From Bacillus_BD sp963765265 (lineage in GTDB: Bacteria; Bacillota; Bacilli; Bacillales; Cytobacillaceae), in assembly GCA_963765265.1 (NCBI GenBank), contig CAVXVN010000002.1, forward strand, positions 169,381 to 233,380: 64,000 bases of DNA. Reading direction: 5' to 3'. Of this stretch, positions 8,914 through 17,997 are shown one piece after another. The position numbers and the translations under genes were made by a program. Below the pieces are notes generated by a model. It worked only from the letters and a program-made list of their open reading frames with translations, was not told the DNA's origin and ran no database searches. Position 1 is the first letter of the stretch. The number at the start of each line of letters is the position of its first letter.

Positions 8914-10152
8914 TTGACACTAAGAGAAGAAGCATTATATATGCACCGAGAAAATCAAGGGAAACTTGAGACAACAGCGAAAGTAAAGGTTCAAAATGGA
9001 CGGGATTTAAGTTTGGCATACTCTCCTGGCGTTGCAGAGCCATGTAAAGAAATATATGATCGGCCTGAATCCGTTTATGAATATACAATGAAAGGGAACA
9101 CCGTTGCCGTTGTAACGGATGGTACAGCAGTACTTGGACTTGGAAATATTGGTCCAGCCGCAGCACTTCCAGTTATGGAAGGAAAAGCAGTCTTATTTAA
9201 AAGCTTTGCTGGTGTGGATGCTTTCCCGATTTGTTTAAATACAACAGACGTTGAAAAAATCATTGAAACTGTGAAGCTTTTAGAACCAACATTTGGCGGT
9301 GTGAATTTAGAAGATATTGCAGCCCCTCGTTGCTTTGAAATTGAAGAAAGACTAAAAAAGGAAACGAATATTCCTATTTTCCACGATGATCAACATGGTA
9401 CAGCTATTGTAACGGCAGCAGGACTTTTAAATGCTTTAAAAATCGTCAATAAAAAAATGTCGGAAATAAAAGTAATTGCCAATGGTGCAGGTGCAGCTGG
9501 AATTGCTATAATTAAGCTCCTATATAGCTTTGGGGTTCGTGAAATTATTATGTGTGATACAAAAGGAGCGATTTATGAAGGTCGCTCAAACGGGATGAAT
9601 GAGATTAAAAATGAAATAGCCAAATTTACAAATCGGAATAATAAAATGGGTAGTTTGCAAGATGTTATTGTGGGTGCAGATGTGTTTATTGGAGTTTCAG
9701 CGGAAGGAGCACTTACGAAAGAAATGGTAGAAACAATGAGTGCTGATCCCATTATTTTTGCTATGGCTAATCCAAATCCAGAAATAACTCCTAGTGACGC
9801 AAAGGCTGCTGGTGCTGCAGTAATTGGAACCGGTAGATCCGATTATCCTAACCAGGTTAACAATGTTCTTGCTTTTCCAGGAATCTTCCGTGGAGCGCTC
9901 GACGTCAGAGCAACTCATATAAATGAACAAATGAAAGTGGCTGCTGTTGAAGCCATTGCGAGTCTTATAAGTGAAGATGACTTAAGTGCAGATAATGTGA
10001 TTCCTAACCCCTTTGATCTTAGAGTTGCCCCAGCAGTAGCTGCAGCGGTTGCAAAAGCAGCGATGGAAACAGGTGTGGCTAGGATAAAGATGGATCCTGA
10101 AGACATTAAGGAAAAAACGCGCAAGTTAGCCAGTATTGGGAAAAGTGAGTGA
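8914..10152 (+). CDS. ytsJ: NADP-dependent malic enzyme YtsJ
   Basis: Decarboxylates malate to pyruvate with NAD(P). The catalytic N-terminal domain has SLAYSPGVAEPC near residue 32 and GNTVAVVTDGTAVLGLGN. The metal-site stretch ERLKKETNIPIFHDDQHG follows, and the Rossmann domain begins at IANGAGAAGIA. TTG 8914 is chosen over GTG 8872 because LTLREEAL matches the YtsJ N-terminus and GGGGAG lies 8 bases upstream, giving 412 residues against 410 in B. subtilis. It is 52 bases from accD and probably starts the ytsJ-accD-accA unit, linking NADPH and pyruvate supply to fatty-acid synthesis. Confidence 0.95.
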   Translation: MTLREEALYMHRENQGKLETTAKVKVQNGRDLSLAYSPGVAEPCKEIYDRPESVYEYTMKGNTVAVVTDGTAVLGLGNIGPAAALPVMEGKAVLFKSFAGVDAFPICLNTTDVEKIIETVKLLEPTFGGVNLEDIAAPRCFEIEERLKKETNIPIFHDDQHGTAIVTAAGLLNALKIVNKKMSEIKVIANGAGAAGIAIIKLLYSFGVREIIMCDTKGAIYEGRSNGMNEIKNEIAKFTNRNNKMGSLQDVIVGADVFIGVSAEGALTKEMVETMSADPIIFAMANPNPEITPSDAKAAGAAVIGTGRSDYPNQVNNVLAFPGIFRGALDVRATHINEQMKVAAVEAIASLISEDDLSADNVIPNPFDLRVAPAVAAAVAKAAMETGVARIKMDPEDIKEKTRKLASIGKSE

Positions 10153-10204
10153 GAGCTAATAGCTTCTTACCTTATTCATAGAATAAAACGAGGGAGGTCT
10201 CACC

Positions 10205-11071
10205 TTGCTTAAAGATTTTTTTACAAAATCGAAGAAAAAGTATGCAACTATCCCTTCGGAAAATGGAAAGCAAGAAGTTCCAGAAGGAATTTTAACTAAA
10301 TGTCCAAATTGCAAAAAAATCATGTATTCAAAAGAATGTATAAAAAATTTAAAAGTTTGTTCACATTGCGGCTATCATCATCCTATGAATTCACAAGAAC
10401 GGATTGATTCTTTTCTAGATGAGCAATCTTTTCAAGAATTAAATGGTGATATGGTGTCTGGAAATCCATTGCAATTTCCAGGATATGAAGACAAACTTGA
10501 GAAGGACCGTCAAAAGACAAATTTAAATGATGCAGTCAAAACTGGCATAGGAAAAGTCAGTGGTATGAAAGTAGTCGTCGCTATTATGGACCCTACCTTT
10601 CGAATGGGAAGTATGGGCTCTGTCGTTGGCGAAAAAATTACATGTGCCATTGAAAAAGCGCATGAACTATCTGTCCCATTTATTATTTTTACAGCCTCAG
10701 GTGGAGCAAGAATGCAAGAGGGTGCACTCAGTTTAATGCAAATGGCGAAGACGAGTGTTGCATTAAAGAGGTTTAGTGACCAAGGTGGATTATTTATTTC
10801 AATCATGACTCACCCCACAACAGGTGGAGTTTCAGCAAGTTTCGCATCCCTGGGAGATTATAATTTTGCTGAGCCAGGCGCCTTAATTGGTTTTGCTGGT
10901 AAAAGGGTAATTGAACAAACCATTCGTGAAGAACTGCCAGAAGACTTCCAAACTGCTGAATTTCAATTAAAACATGGTCAACTAGATGCTATTATTCCTC
11001 GTTCGGAATTGAAAGACCAATTGACAACGATTCTAGATATTCATCAGCCAAAGGGGGTAGTTGAATGGTAG
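10205..11071 (+). CDS. accD: Acetyl-CoA carboxylase carboxyltransferase beta subunit
   Basis: Half of the carboxyltransferase that moves the carboxyl group from biotin to acetyl-CoA, the first step of fatty-acid synthesis. A four-cysteine zinc ribbon is visible near residues 33-56 (CPNCKK and CSHCGYH). The crotonase-like fold has FTASGGARMQEG and PTTGGVSASFASLGD. TTG 10205 follows GGGAGG at proper spacing and gives 288 residues, the family length. It overlaps accA by 7 bases, consistent with equal production of both subunits. Confidence 0.97.
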   Translation: MLKDFFTKSKKKYATIPSENGKQEVPEGILTKCPNCKKIMYSKECIKNLKVCSHCGYHHPMNSQERIDSFLDEQSFQELNGDMVSGNPLQFPGYEDKLEKDRQKTNLNDAVKTGIGKVSGMKVVVAIMDPTFRMGSMGSVVGEKITCAIEKAHELSVPFIIFTASGGARMQEGALSLMQMAKTSVALKRFSDQGGLFISIMTHPTTGGVSASFASLGDYNFAEPGALIGFAGKRVIEQTIREELPEDFQTAEFQLKHGQLDAIIPRSELKDQLTTILDIHQPKGVVEW

Positions 11072-12042
11072 GAGAATTTCAATTTGAAAAACCTATTTTG
11101 GAATTAAAACAGAAGATTTCCGATTTAAAGGATTTTACGAAAAGTGCTGAAGTGGACCTATCGTCAGAAATAGAAAAATTGGAGATACGGTTGACCAAAT
11201 TAGAGAAAGATATATATAGCAATATTACACCATGGGATCGTGTCCAAATTGCCCGTCATCCGAACAGACCTACAACGTTGGATTATATTTCCAGGTTGTT
11301 TACAGATTTCTTTGAATGTCATGGTGATCGAACATTTGGTGATGATGAAGCAATTGTTGGGGGTATTGCCAAATTTAAGGGACTACCAATCACTATTATT
11401 GGTCATCAACGAGGAAAAGATACGAAAGAGAATATTCGCCGAAACTTTGGGATGCCACACCCTGAAGGATATAGAAAAGCTCTTCGACTAATGAAACAAG
11501 CAGATAAATTTAATCGACCAATCATTTGCTTCATTGATACGAAAGGGGCCTATCCCGGAAAATCCGCAGAGGAAAGAGGACAAAGTGAAGCGATTGCCCG
11601 CAATTTATTCGAAATGGGAGGATTCACTGTTCCTATTGTTTGTATAGTGATTGGCGAAGGCGGTAGTGGTGGAGCTCTTGCATTGGGTGTAGGAAATCAT
11701 ATCTTTATGTTAGAAAACTCCACATACTCTGTTATATCACCAGAAGGTGCTGCTTCCATCCTTTGGAAGGATTCTGGTCAAGCAAAAAAAGCTGCAGAAT
11801 CCATGAAAATTACTGCGCCTGATCTAAAGAAATTAAAGGTTATTGATGACATCATTCCTGAGGTAAAGGGTGGTGCTCATAAAGATGTTGATGAGCAAGC
11901 AGCTGAGATTGAAAAAGTACTTGTTCGTTCATTGAAAGAACTTACCATGATGGATAAGGAAGCATTAGTAGTTCATCGTTATGAAAAGTTTAAAAACATT
12001 GGTGAAGTTTCCTTTTTAAAAGACTATATTGAAGTTAATTAA
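11065..12042 (+). CDS. accA: Acetyl-CoA carboxylase carboxyltransferase alpha subunit
   Basis: Partner of AccD in the carboxyltransferase heterotetramer. It has the expected N-terminal coiled coil (about residues 5-55), PWDRVQIARHPNRPTTLDYI, and the active-site stretches GHQRGKDTKENI, FIDTKGAYPG and IGEGGSGGALALGVG. Length is 325 residues. ATG 11065 lies within the end of accD, downstream of AAGGGGGTAG, so the two are translationally coupled. A terminator follows at once, so pfkA is separately transcribed. Confidence 0.97.
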   Translation: MVGEFQFEKPILELKQKISDLKDFTKSAEVDLSSEIEKLEIRLTKLEKDIYSNITPWDRVQIARHPNRPTTLDYISRLFTDFFECHGDRTFGDDEAIVGGIAKFKGLPITIIGHQRGKDTKENIRRNFGMPHPEGYRKALRLMKQADKFNRPIICFIDTKGAYPGKSAEERGQSEAIARNLFEMGGFTVPIVCIVIGEGGSGGALALGVGNHIFMLENSTYSVISPEGAASILWKDSGQAKKAAESMKITAPDLKKLKVIDDIIPEVKGGAHKDVDEQAAEIEKVLVRSLKELTMMDKEALVVHRYEKFKNIGEVSFLKDYIEVN

Positions 12043-12071
12043 ACGTACCTTAATAGGTGCGTTTTCTTTTT
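12043..12071 (+). terminator. Terminator of the ytsJ-accDA unit
   Basis: ACGTACCT pairs with AGGTGCGT (one G-U pair) around a TAAT loop, followed by TTTTCTTTTT. Confidence 0.8.
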
Positions 12072-12359
12072 AGGCCTATACATTAGGTTTATAAATAAAA
12101 TCGAGCAATAAAGGTAAAAATTCTTAGATACAGTAAGAACCAAAGTATAAAACGCTTTCAATAGATAAATAATTCCGCCTTTTAGTAAAATGGATAGATT
12201 AGGTTGAGATACAAGATTCTTCGTGGTATTTTAAATGTATTCTTAGTATTTTGTTTGTGAAAAATGTATATGCGAACACTACTACATATTTGATCCACAT
12301 AGTTGATTCAACCTTAATTATTTACAAAGCCTAATATACTTGTATACGGGGGAGAAATT
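12072..12359 (+). promoter_or_regulatory. pfkA leader region with a possible cre site
   Basis: This AT-rich gap should hold the pfkA promoter, but I see no -35/-10 pair with good spacing. On the minus strand, 12146-12162 reads TTGAAAGCGTTTTATA, which matches the CcpA cre pattern TGAAARCGYTTWC except at one late position. If used, CcpA would act on glycolysis here. Confidence 0.35.
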
Positions 12360-13319
12360 ATGAAAACAATAGGTGTGTTAACTAGTGGTGGAGATGCTCC
12401 AGGAATGAATGCTGCTGTAAGAGCAGTTGTCCGGAAAGCGATATATCATGGCGTTGAAGTTTATGGCATTATCGGTGGTTATGCAGGATTAATTAGCGGG
12501 AATGTACAAAAACTTGAACTAGGGTCTGTGGGTGATATTATTCATCGAGGTGGGACGATGCTTTTTTCAGCTAGATGTGACGAATTTAAGACAAAAGAAG
12601 GCCAATTAAAGGGTATTAAGCATCTAAAAAAATTGGGGATTGAAGGACTTATTGTGATTGGTGGAGATGGTTCATATCGAGGGGCGCAGGCACTAACAGA
12701 GCATGGTTTTCCATGTATAGGTGTTCCTGGAACAATTGATAATGATATTTGTGGCACTCAGTTTACGATTGGATTTGATACAGCCTTAAATACAGTTATT
12801 GATGCGATTGATAAAATAAGAGATACTGCTACTTCACATGAACGAACTTTTGTTATTGAGGTAATGGGAAGAAATGCAGGTGATATTGCTCTTTGGTCCG
12901 GACTTGCTGGTGGAGCAGAAACGATCCTTATCCCAGAAGAAAATTATGATATGAAAGACATCTGTGACCGGTTAAAAAAAGGTCATGAACGGGGCAAAAA
13001 ACATAGTATTATCATTGTTGCTGAAGGTGTAGCAAGCGGCATTGAATTGGGCAAGAAAATAAAAGAATTAACAAACTTTGATACTCGTGTTTCTGTGCTT
13101 GGTCACATGCAACGAGGAGGTTCACCAACAGCCTTTGACCGTGTGTTAGCGAGTCGACTGGGCTCGCGTGCAGTTGAACTGATGATGGCTGGAACAGGTG
13201 GAAGAGCAGTTGGGATTGAAAACAATAAAGTGGTTGACCATGATTTTACGGAAGTATTAAATGAAACACATAAAGTTGATTATAATCTTTTAAAATTGGC
13301 AAATGAATTATCGATTTAA
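12360..13319 (+). CDS. pfkA: ATP-dependent 6-phosphofructokinase
   Basis: Phosphorylates fructose 6-phosphate in the committed step of glycolysis. It has the ATP site GVLTSGGDAPGMNAA at residue 5, GGDGSYRGA near 102, the catalytic GTIDNDICGT near 124 and the allosteric/substrate stretch VLGHMQRGGSPTAFDR. At 319 residues it equals the B. subtilis enzyme. GGGGGAG precedes ATG 12360. pyk begins 34 bases after its stop, so the two form a glycolytic operon. Confidence 0.97.
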   Translation: MKTIGVLTSGGDAPGMNAAVRAVVRKAIYHGVEVYGIIGGYAGLISGNVQKLELGSVGDIIHRGGTMLFSARCDEFKTKEGQLKGIKHLKKLGIEGLIVIGGDGSYRGAQALTEHGFPCIGVPGTIDNDICGTQFTIGFDTALNTVIDAIDKIRDTATSHERTFVIEVMGRNAGDIALWSGLAGGAETILIPEENYDMKDICDRLKKGHERGKKHSIIIVAEGVASGIELGKKIKELTNFDTRVSVLGHMQRGGSPTAFDRVLASRLGSRAVELMMAGTGGRAVGIENNKVVDHDFTEVLNETHKVDYNLLKLANELSI

Positions 13320-13353
13320 GAGAGTGATACATATCCTAGGAGGTTGGAAATAT

Positions 13354-15114
13354 ATGCGCAAAACAAAAATAGTTTGTACAATTGGTCCTGCAAGTGAAAG
13401 TATTGAAAAGCTTACACAATTAATGGAAGCTGGAATGAATGTAGCACGTTTAAATTTCTCACACGGAGATTTTGAAGAACATGGTGCAAGAATTAAGAAC
13501 ATTCGTGAAGCGTCTAAAAAAATCGGTAAGAATGTTGCTATTCTTCTTGATACAAAAGGACCCGAAATCCGTACTCATAGTATGGTGAATGGAACAATCG
13601 AATTACAGTCAGGAAGCAAATGCATTATATCAATGACAGAAGTAGAAGGAACTCCAGAAAAATTTTCTGTATCGTATGAAGGTTTAATTGATGATGTTCA
13701 GGTGGGTTCAAAAATTCTTCTCGACGATGGTTTAATTGGTCTGGAAGTTGAAAAGCTAGATAAAGAAAATGGCGAGATTCATGTAAATGTATTAAATACG
13801 GGTACATTAAAGAATAAAAAGGGTGTAAACGTTCCAGGAGTTTCGGTGAAATTACCTGGAATCACTGAAAAGGATGCAAATGATATTTTGTTTGGAATTG
13901 AACAAAATGTTGATTTTATAGCTGCTTCTTTTGTTCGTAGAGCTTCTGATGTTTTAGAAATTAGAGAATTACTTGAGAAAAATAATGCAACACATATCCA
14001 TATCATTCCTAAGATTGAGAATCAGGAAGGTGTGGACAATATTGATGAGATTCTTGAAGTTTCGGATGGTTTAATGGTAGCACGTGGTGATCTTGGAGTA
14101 GAGATTCCTGCTGAAGAAGTGCCTTTAGTGCAAAAGGACCTTATTAGGAAATGTAATGCGTTCGGTAAACCAGTTATTACAGCTACTCAAATGCTTGATT
14201 CTATGCAAAGAAACCCACGTCCAACTCGCGCAGAGGCAAGTGACGTTGCGAATGCCATCTTTGATGGAACAGATGCAATCATGCTATCTGGTGAAACAGC
14301 TGCAGGTAATTACCCTGTGGAATCTGTTCAAACGATGCACAATATTGCCTCTCGTGCAGAATCAGCATTAGATCATAAAAAATTGTTATCCGCTCAAAGC
14401 AAAAATAGTGAATATACGTTAACAGATGCTATTGGACAATCTGTTGCACATACGGCATTAAATTTAGATGTGAATGCGATTATTTCAGCGACTGAAAGTG
14501 GACATACGGCTCGAATGATCTCAAAATATCGTCCTAAGGCACCTATTGTTGCTGTGACAGCAAACGAACATGTAGTAAGACGTCTTGCTTTAGTTTGGGG
14601 TGTATATCCGCAATTAGGTCAAAAAACATATTCTACGGATGAAATGCTTGATAATGCTGTAGAAGAAAGTTTAAATAGTGGATTTGTTTCGCATGGTGAC
14701 TTAGTTGTCATTTCAGCTGGAGTACCTATTGGAGAAAGTGGAACAACCAATTTAATGAAAATTCATGTGGTTGGAGATATCGTAGCTAAAGCGCAAGGGA
14801 TTGGACGTAAATCCGCTTTTGGTAAAGTAGTAATAGCAAAAAATGCAGAAGAAGCGATTGCTAAGGTAACAGAAGGTTCTATCTTAGTAACAATTGGTTC
14901 TGATAAAGAAATGATGCCTGCCATTGAAAAATGTAGTGCGCTGGTTACTCAAGAAGGTGGATTAACTAGCCATGCGGCGGTTGTGGGATTGAGTCTTGGA
15001 ATCCCAGTAATTGTTGGAGTAGAAGATGCGACACAATTGTTGAAAGATGGTCAAGAAATTACAGTTGATGCTCAAAGTGGTGTGATCTATAACGGTCATG
15101 CTAGCGTATTATAA
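13354..15114 (+). CDS. pyk: Pyruvate kinase with C-terminal PEP-utilising domain
   Basis: Makes pyruvate and ATP from PEP. Core motifs are TKIVCTIGPASES at the start, ARLNFSHGDFEEH, the active site IPKIENQEG and MVARGDLGVEIP, and LSGETAAGNYP. The extra C-terminal domain (about residues 480-586) carries GGLTSHAAVVG like the phosphohistidine domain of PEP synthase, a feature of Bacillus pyruvate kinases. ATG 13354 is chosen because AGGAGG lies 8-9 bases upstream and it gives 586 residues; an in-frame ATG at 13303 overlaps pfkA and lacks a site. A strong terminator follows. Confidence 0.97.
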   Translation: MRKTKIVCTIGPASESIEKLTQLMEAGMNVARLNFSHGDFEEHGARIKNIREASKKIGKNVAILLDTKGPEIRTHSMVNGTIELQSGSKCIISMTEVEGTPEKFSVSYEGLIDDVQVGSKILLDDGLIGLEVEKLDKENGEIHVNVLNTGTLKNKKGVNVPGVSVKLPGITEKDANDILFGIEQNVDFIAASFVRRASDVLEIRELLEKNNATHIHIIPKIENQEGVDNIDEILEVSDGLMVARGDLGVEIPAEEVPLVQKDLIRKCNAFGKPVITATQMLDSMQRNPRPTRAEASDVANAIFDGTDAIMLSGETAAGNYPVESVQTMHNIASRAESALDHKKLLSAQSKNSEYTLTDAIGQSVAHTALNLDVNAIISATESGHTARMISKYRPKAPIVAVTANEHVVRRLALVWGVYPQLGQKTYSTDEMLDNAVEESLNSGFVSHGDLVVISAGVPIGESGTTNLMKIHVVGDIVAKAQGIGRKSAFGKVVIAKNAEEAIAKVTEGSILVTIGSDKEMMPAIEKCSALVTQEGGLTSHAAVVGLSLGIPVIVGVEDATQLLKDGQEITVDAQSGVIYNGHASVL

Positions 15115-15129
15115 TAAAAATAGGATGTA

Positions 15130-15154
15130 GGAAGGGAGAAACTCCCTTCCTTTT
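15130..15154 (+). terminator. Terminator of pfkA-pyk
   Basis: GGAAGGGAG and CTCCCTTCC form a perfect 9-bp stem with an AAA loop and a TTTT tail. Confidence 0.9.
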
Positions 15155-15231
15155 CCGTCTTAAAAGGGATAATGAAGATTCGAAATTAAGTAGTTGGAGT
15201 CCTATTTTTTTCTAAATGAAGGAGGGTTCAA

Positions 15232-15618
15232 ATGAAAATTTTTATACTAATATTCATTTTAGTTCCTGTTGCAGAACTTGGCGTTTTACTCTTTTCTGGA
15301 CAAACAATTGGAGTGTGGCCTACCTTAATCCTTCTTATCGTAACGGGATTGCTTGGATCTTATTTAGCAAAGAAACAAGGAATAAATACGATTCGAAAAG
15401 TGCAAGAGCAAATTCAATTCGGAAGGGTGCCAGGGAATGAAATACTGGATGGATTGTGTGTGCTTTTTGGTGGAATATTATTACTCTCACCCGGTTTCCT
15501 AACTGATATTTTGGGACTGATTTTATTGCTTCCATTTACAAGAACATTGATAAAGCCGTTTATCCTCAAATTAATTCGAAAGTGGATAGATAAAAATACC
15601 TTTACAATCATTCGGTAA
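15232..15618 (+). CDS. fxsA: FxsA family membrane protein
   Basis: The 128-residue integral membrane protein has helices at about residues 2-18, 28-45 and 75-100 and the FxsA pattern ending in LLLLPFTRTLIKP. E. coli FxsA relieves phage T7 exclusion by the F plasmid; its role in Bacillus (YtzA) is unknown. ATG 15232 follows GAAGGAGGG. It is a single gene between the pyk terminator and convergent ytvI. Confidence 0.9.
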   Translation: MKIFILIFILVPVAELGVLLFSGQTIGVWPTLILLIVTGLLGSYLAKKQGINTIRKVQEQIQFGRVPGNEILDGLCVLFGGILLLSPGFLTDILGLILLLPFTRTLIKPFILKLIRKWIDKNTFTIIR

Positions 15619-15675
15619 AAACATTCTGAATTCTCTAATGTAGAAAATGATTGCCTATTGATTCGCTTGGATGTC

Positions 15676-16785
15676 TTATTCTCCTTTAATAAAAGTCCAT
15701 ACATCATGAAATACATTTGCTTTTTGTAAGGTCGTAAGGATAACAAGTGTAATTGGACCAACGATTAAACCTAAAAATCCAATTAACTTAAAACCGACAA
15801 ATAAAGAAATTAAGGTTGCGAGCGGGTCCACTCCAATGTTTGATGATAGGACCTTAGGCTCCACAATTTGACGTTGAACGAGAACAATAACGTAAAGAAC
15901 CACTAAACCGATGGCAAGATTTATATCCCCAGTGATGAACTCATAAATAATCCAGGGAACGAAAATTAATCCTGTTCCAAGATAAGGAATTAAATCAACT
16001 AGCCCTGCTACAAGTGCAATTGTGATGGCATAATTAACACGTAAAACCAGTAGGCCAATCAAAATAATAATGGTTGTAATGGAAATGAGTGTTAATTGGG
16101 CTTTAATAAAGCCAAAGAAGGCTCTTTTTAAATCAACAAAAACAGTTCTGCTGTTTGTTTTGGCTCGTTTTGGTAAGAGTAGAGATCCATTTCTCATTAG
16201 ACGATCCCAGTCCTTGCTAATAAAAAAGGTTGCAAGGAGAGAGAATATTAATACGGTTGCCGCATTAGGAAACCAAGTGATAATCGTGGGAATAAATCCG
16301 AAAAAGCGTTGAATAAAATCTCCTAGGGTTTTCCCAATTGTGTTCCCTACATTTTGAATGTTTTTTAATATGGTATCCTGCTCGCCACTCCCTAAACTGT
16401 TAAAAAGACTCGTTAGTTGATTATAAAAGGGGATGATTTGGTCGGCTAAAAAATATTCTATATAACGAATTAATGTGTCTAGTTGGCTCGGAACAACTTT
16501 TGCTAAATAATCTGCTCCCGTGACAATTTCAGCCACAAGCAAGGTAAGGATTCCAGCGAAAAAAGCAAAAACAAGAATTAATGTAAAGATGACAGAGAAT
16601 GTTCGTGGAATTTTTGCTTTCCTTTGAAAAAAAGTAACAAGTGGATTGATTAGAAAAGCTATGGCTAGTCCAATTAAAAAAGGATAAAGGATTTTTGATA
16701 GATAAAAAATCCCAATCAATGAAATAATAACAGTTCCCGCTACAAACAAAAATCGAAGGGTACGATTTACATAGATACTGTTCAA
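15676..16785 (-). CDS. ytvI: AI-2E-family transporter homologue YtvI
   Basis: The 369-residue polytopic membrane protein has about eight helices and the AI-2E/PerM family end (GFKLIGFLGLIVGPITLVI). In Bacillus it is annotated as a sporulation integral membrane protein; substrate is unknown. The start is TTG at 16785 (complement), with AGAAGGAGATCC 6 bases upstream on the minus strand. It is transcribed against fxsA and divergently from ytwI. The central non-membrane segment (about residues 85-150) is the variable loop usual for the family. Confidence 0.9.
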   Translation of the reverse strand: MNSIYVNRTLRFLFVAGTVIISLIGIFYLSKILYPFLIGLAIAFLINPLVTFFQRKAKIPRTFSVIFTLILVFAFFAGILTLLVAEIVTGADYLAKVVPSQLDTLIRYIEYFLADQIIPFYNQLTSLFNSLGSGEQDTILKNIQNVGNTIGKTLGDFIQRFFGFIPTIITWFPNAATVLIFSLLATFFISKDWDRLMRNGSLLLPKRAKTNSRTVFVDLKRAFFGFIKAQLTLISITTIIILIGLLVLRVNYAITIALVAGLVDLIPYLGTGLIFVPWIIYEFITGDINLAIGLVVLYVIVLVQRQIVEPKVLSSNIGVDPLATLISLFVGFKLIGFLGLIVGPITLVILTTLQKANVFHDVWTFIKGE

Positions 16786-17010
16786 ATTGGATCTCCTTCT
16801 TTAATAAGATTTTTTTTATAGAATAAGGGTATCAAAATATTAAGGATATTAATACTTACGAAATAAAATTTAAAATGATTCGCGCACACTTTAAAAGATA
16901 TTTCATTTAGAAGTTTGATTTTCCTTCAAGTATAAGAGACTTTTGATAATGCTTTTTGTCAAATCTAACTTATGATATAATAATTTAGTATACAAAGGGG
17001 AGAAAACCCG

Positions 17011-17472
17011 TTGATATCACAAGCTACATTCTTCTTATTATTTTTACTGGCAATAGGGTTTATTGCTAAAAATCAATCACTTATGATTGCCGTTATTGCT
17101 TTGTTGCTCATGAAACTAATTGGTTTTGATTCTAAGATCTTTTCTTACATACAAGCAAAAGGAATTAATTGGGGTGTTACAGTGATTACCTTTGCTGTTC
17201 TAGCACCTATTGCAAGTGGTGAAATTGGATTTAAAGATTTATCCTCAGCTTTTAAATCTCCTTATGCGTGGATCGCCCTTATATCGGGAATAATCGTGGC
17301 ACTCCTTGCAAAAGGTGGAGTAACCCTACTGGCTGAAGATCCACATATTACAACTGCTCTCGTATTAGGTACAATCCTTTCTGTTACTCTTTTTAAAGGA
17401 GTTGCAGTTGGACCTCTAATTGGTGCTGGTATTGCCTATTTAGCGATGAAGATCCTTGATTTAGTTAAATAA
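17011..17472 (+). CDS. ytwI: DUF441 membrane protein YtwI
   Basis: The 153-residue protein consists almost entirely of membrane helices and belongs to DUF441 (UPF0756). No function is established. TTG 17011 follows AAAGGGGAG. TATAAT at 16976-16981 is a likely -10 with an unclear -35. Just downstream lies the long citZ control region. Confidence 0.9.
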   Translation: MISQATFFLLFLLAIGFIAKNQSLMIAVIALLLMKLIGFDSKIFSYIQAKGINWGVTVITFAVLAPIASGEIGFKDLSSAFKSPYAWIALISGIIVALLAKGGVTLLAEDPHITTALVLGTILSVTLFKGVAVGPLIGAGIAYLAMKILDLVK

Positions 17473-17517
17473 TAAATGTGTAAAGGTAATTAATTTACAT
17501 TTTAAAATTATTTTTTA

Positions 17518-17546
17518 TTCACAAAAGTCTGATAATTGTTTATAAT
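17518..17546 (+). promoter_or_regulatory. Predicted distal citZ promoter
   Basis: TTCACA at 17518-17523, a 17-nt spacer and TATAAT at 17541-17546. It would give a leader of about 440 nt, with the cre site near +50. Confidence 0.6.
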
Positions 17547-17596
17547 TAAAGTTGTATTGGAAATAGACTTATTTTGATTTGCGTTATTTGGTAAAA

Positions 17597-17612
17597 ATGT
17601 AAGCATTTTCTT
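17597..17612 (+). promoter_or_regulatory. CcpA cre site upstream of citZ
   Basis: ATGTAAGCATTTTCTT fits the cre consensus WTGNAANCGNWWNC with one central change. CcpA represses citZ in B. subtilis, and downstream-of-promoter placement suits a roadblock. Confidence 0.65.
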
Positions 17613-17882
17613 TTTGACTAAAACCGAACAAGCGCTCAACTTCATTGTTGTTATTAACATAGTCAATCATTTGGTGTGTGATTGGTTGCATAAAAGCAGT
17701 CACACACGAAATTTGTGGTTGTGATTTATTTGTCTAAAAATCGGAAAATATTTCTAGTGGTAAAAGATGTATTCAATTGAATAGAATATAGGGTATACAG
17801 ACATTTAGGTATGGGGGGATTTTATTGTATGGTTTTACAATATTGTTGCTGCAATAAAGGTCTGTGTGATACATGATAGGTT

Positions 17883-17916
17883 TACATAGATATGCGTATA
17901 ATATGCTATCTATGTA
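17883..17916 (+). promoter_or_regulatory. Large palindrome overlapping a proximal citZ -10
   Basis: TACATAGATA at 17883-17892 and TATCTATGTA at 17907-17916 are perfect 10-bp inverted repeats. The 14-nt centre contains TATAAT (17897-17902). A regulator binding here would cover a promoter about 95 bases before citZ. CcpC, the citrate-responsive LysR regulator of TCA genes, is a candidate but its motif is not clearly matched. Confidence 0.45.
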
Positions 17917-17997
17917 TTGTTAAGGCAACTTGTTAAGTAGTATTCTTTAAAAGCTATAAAAAGTGTAAAATTTGTTTTTTAAAGGAGAGAATGACAT

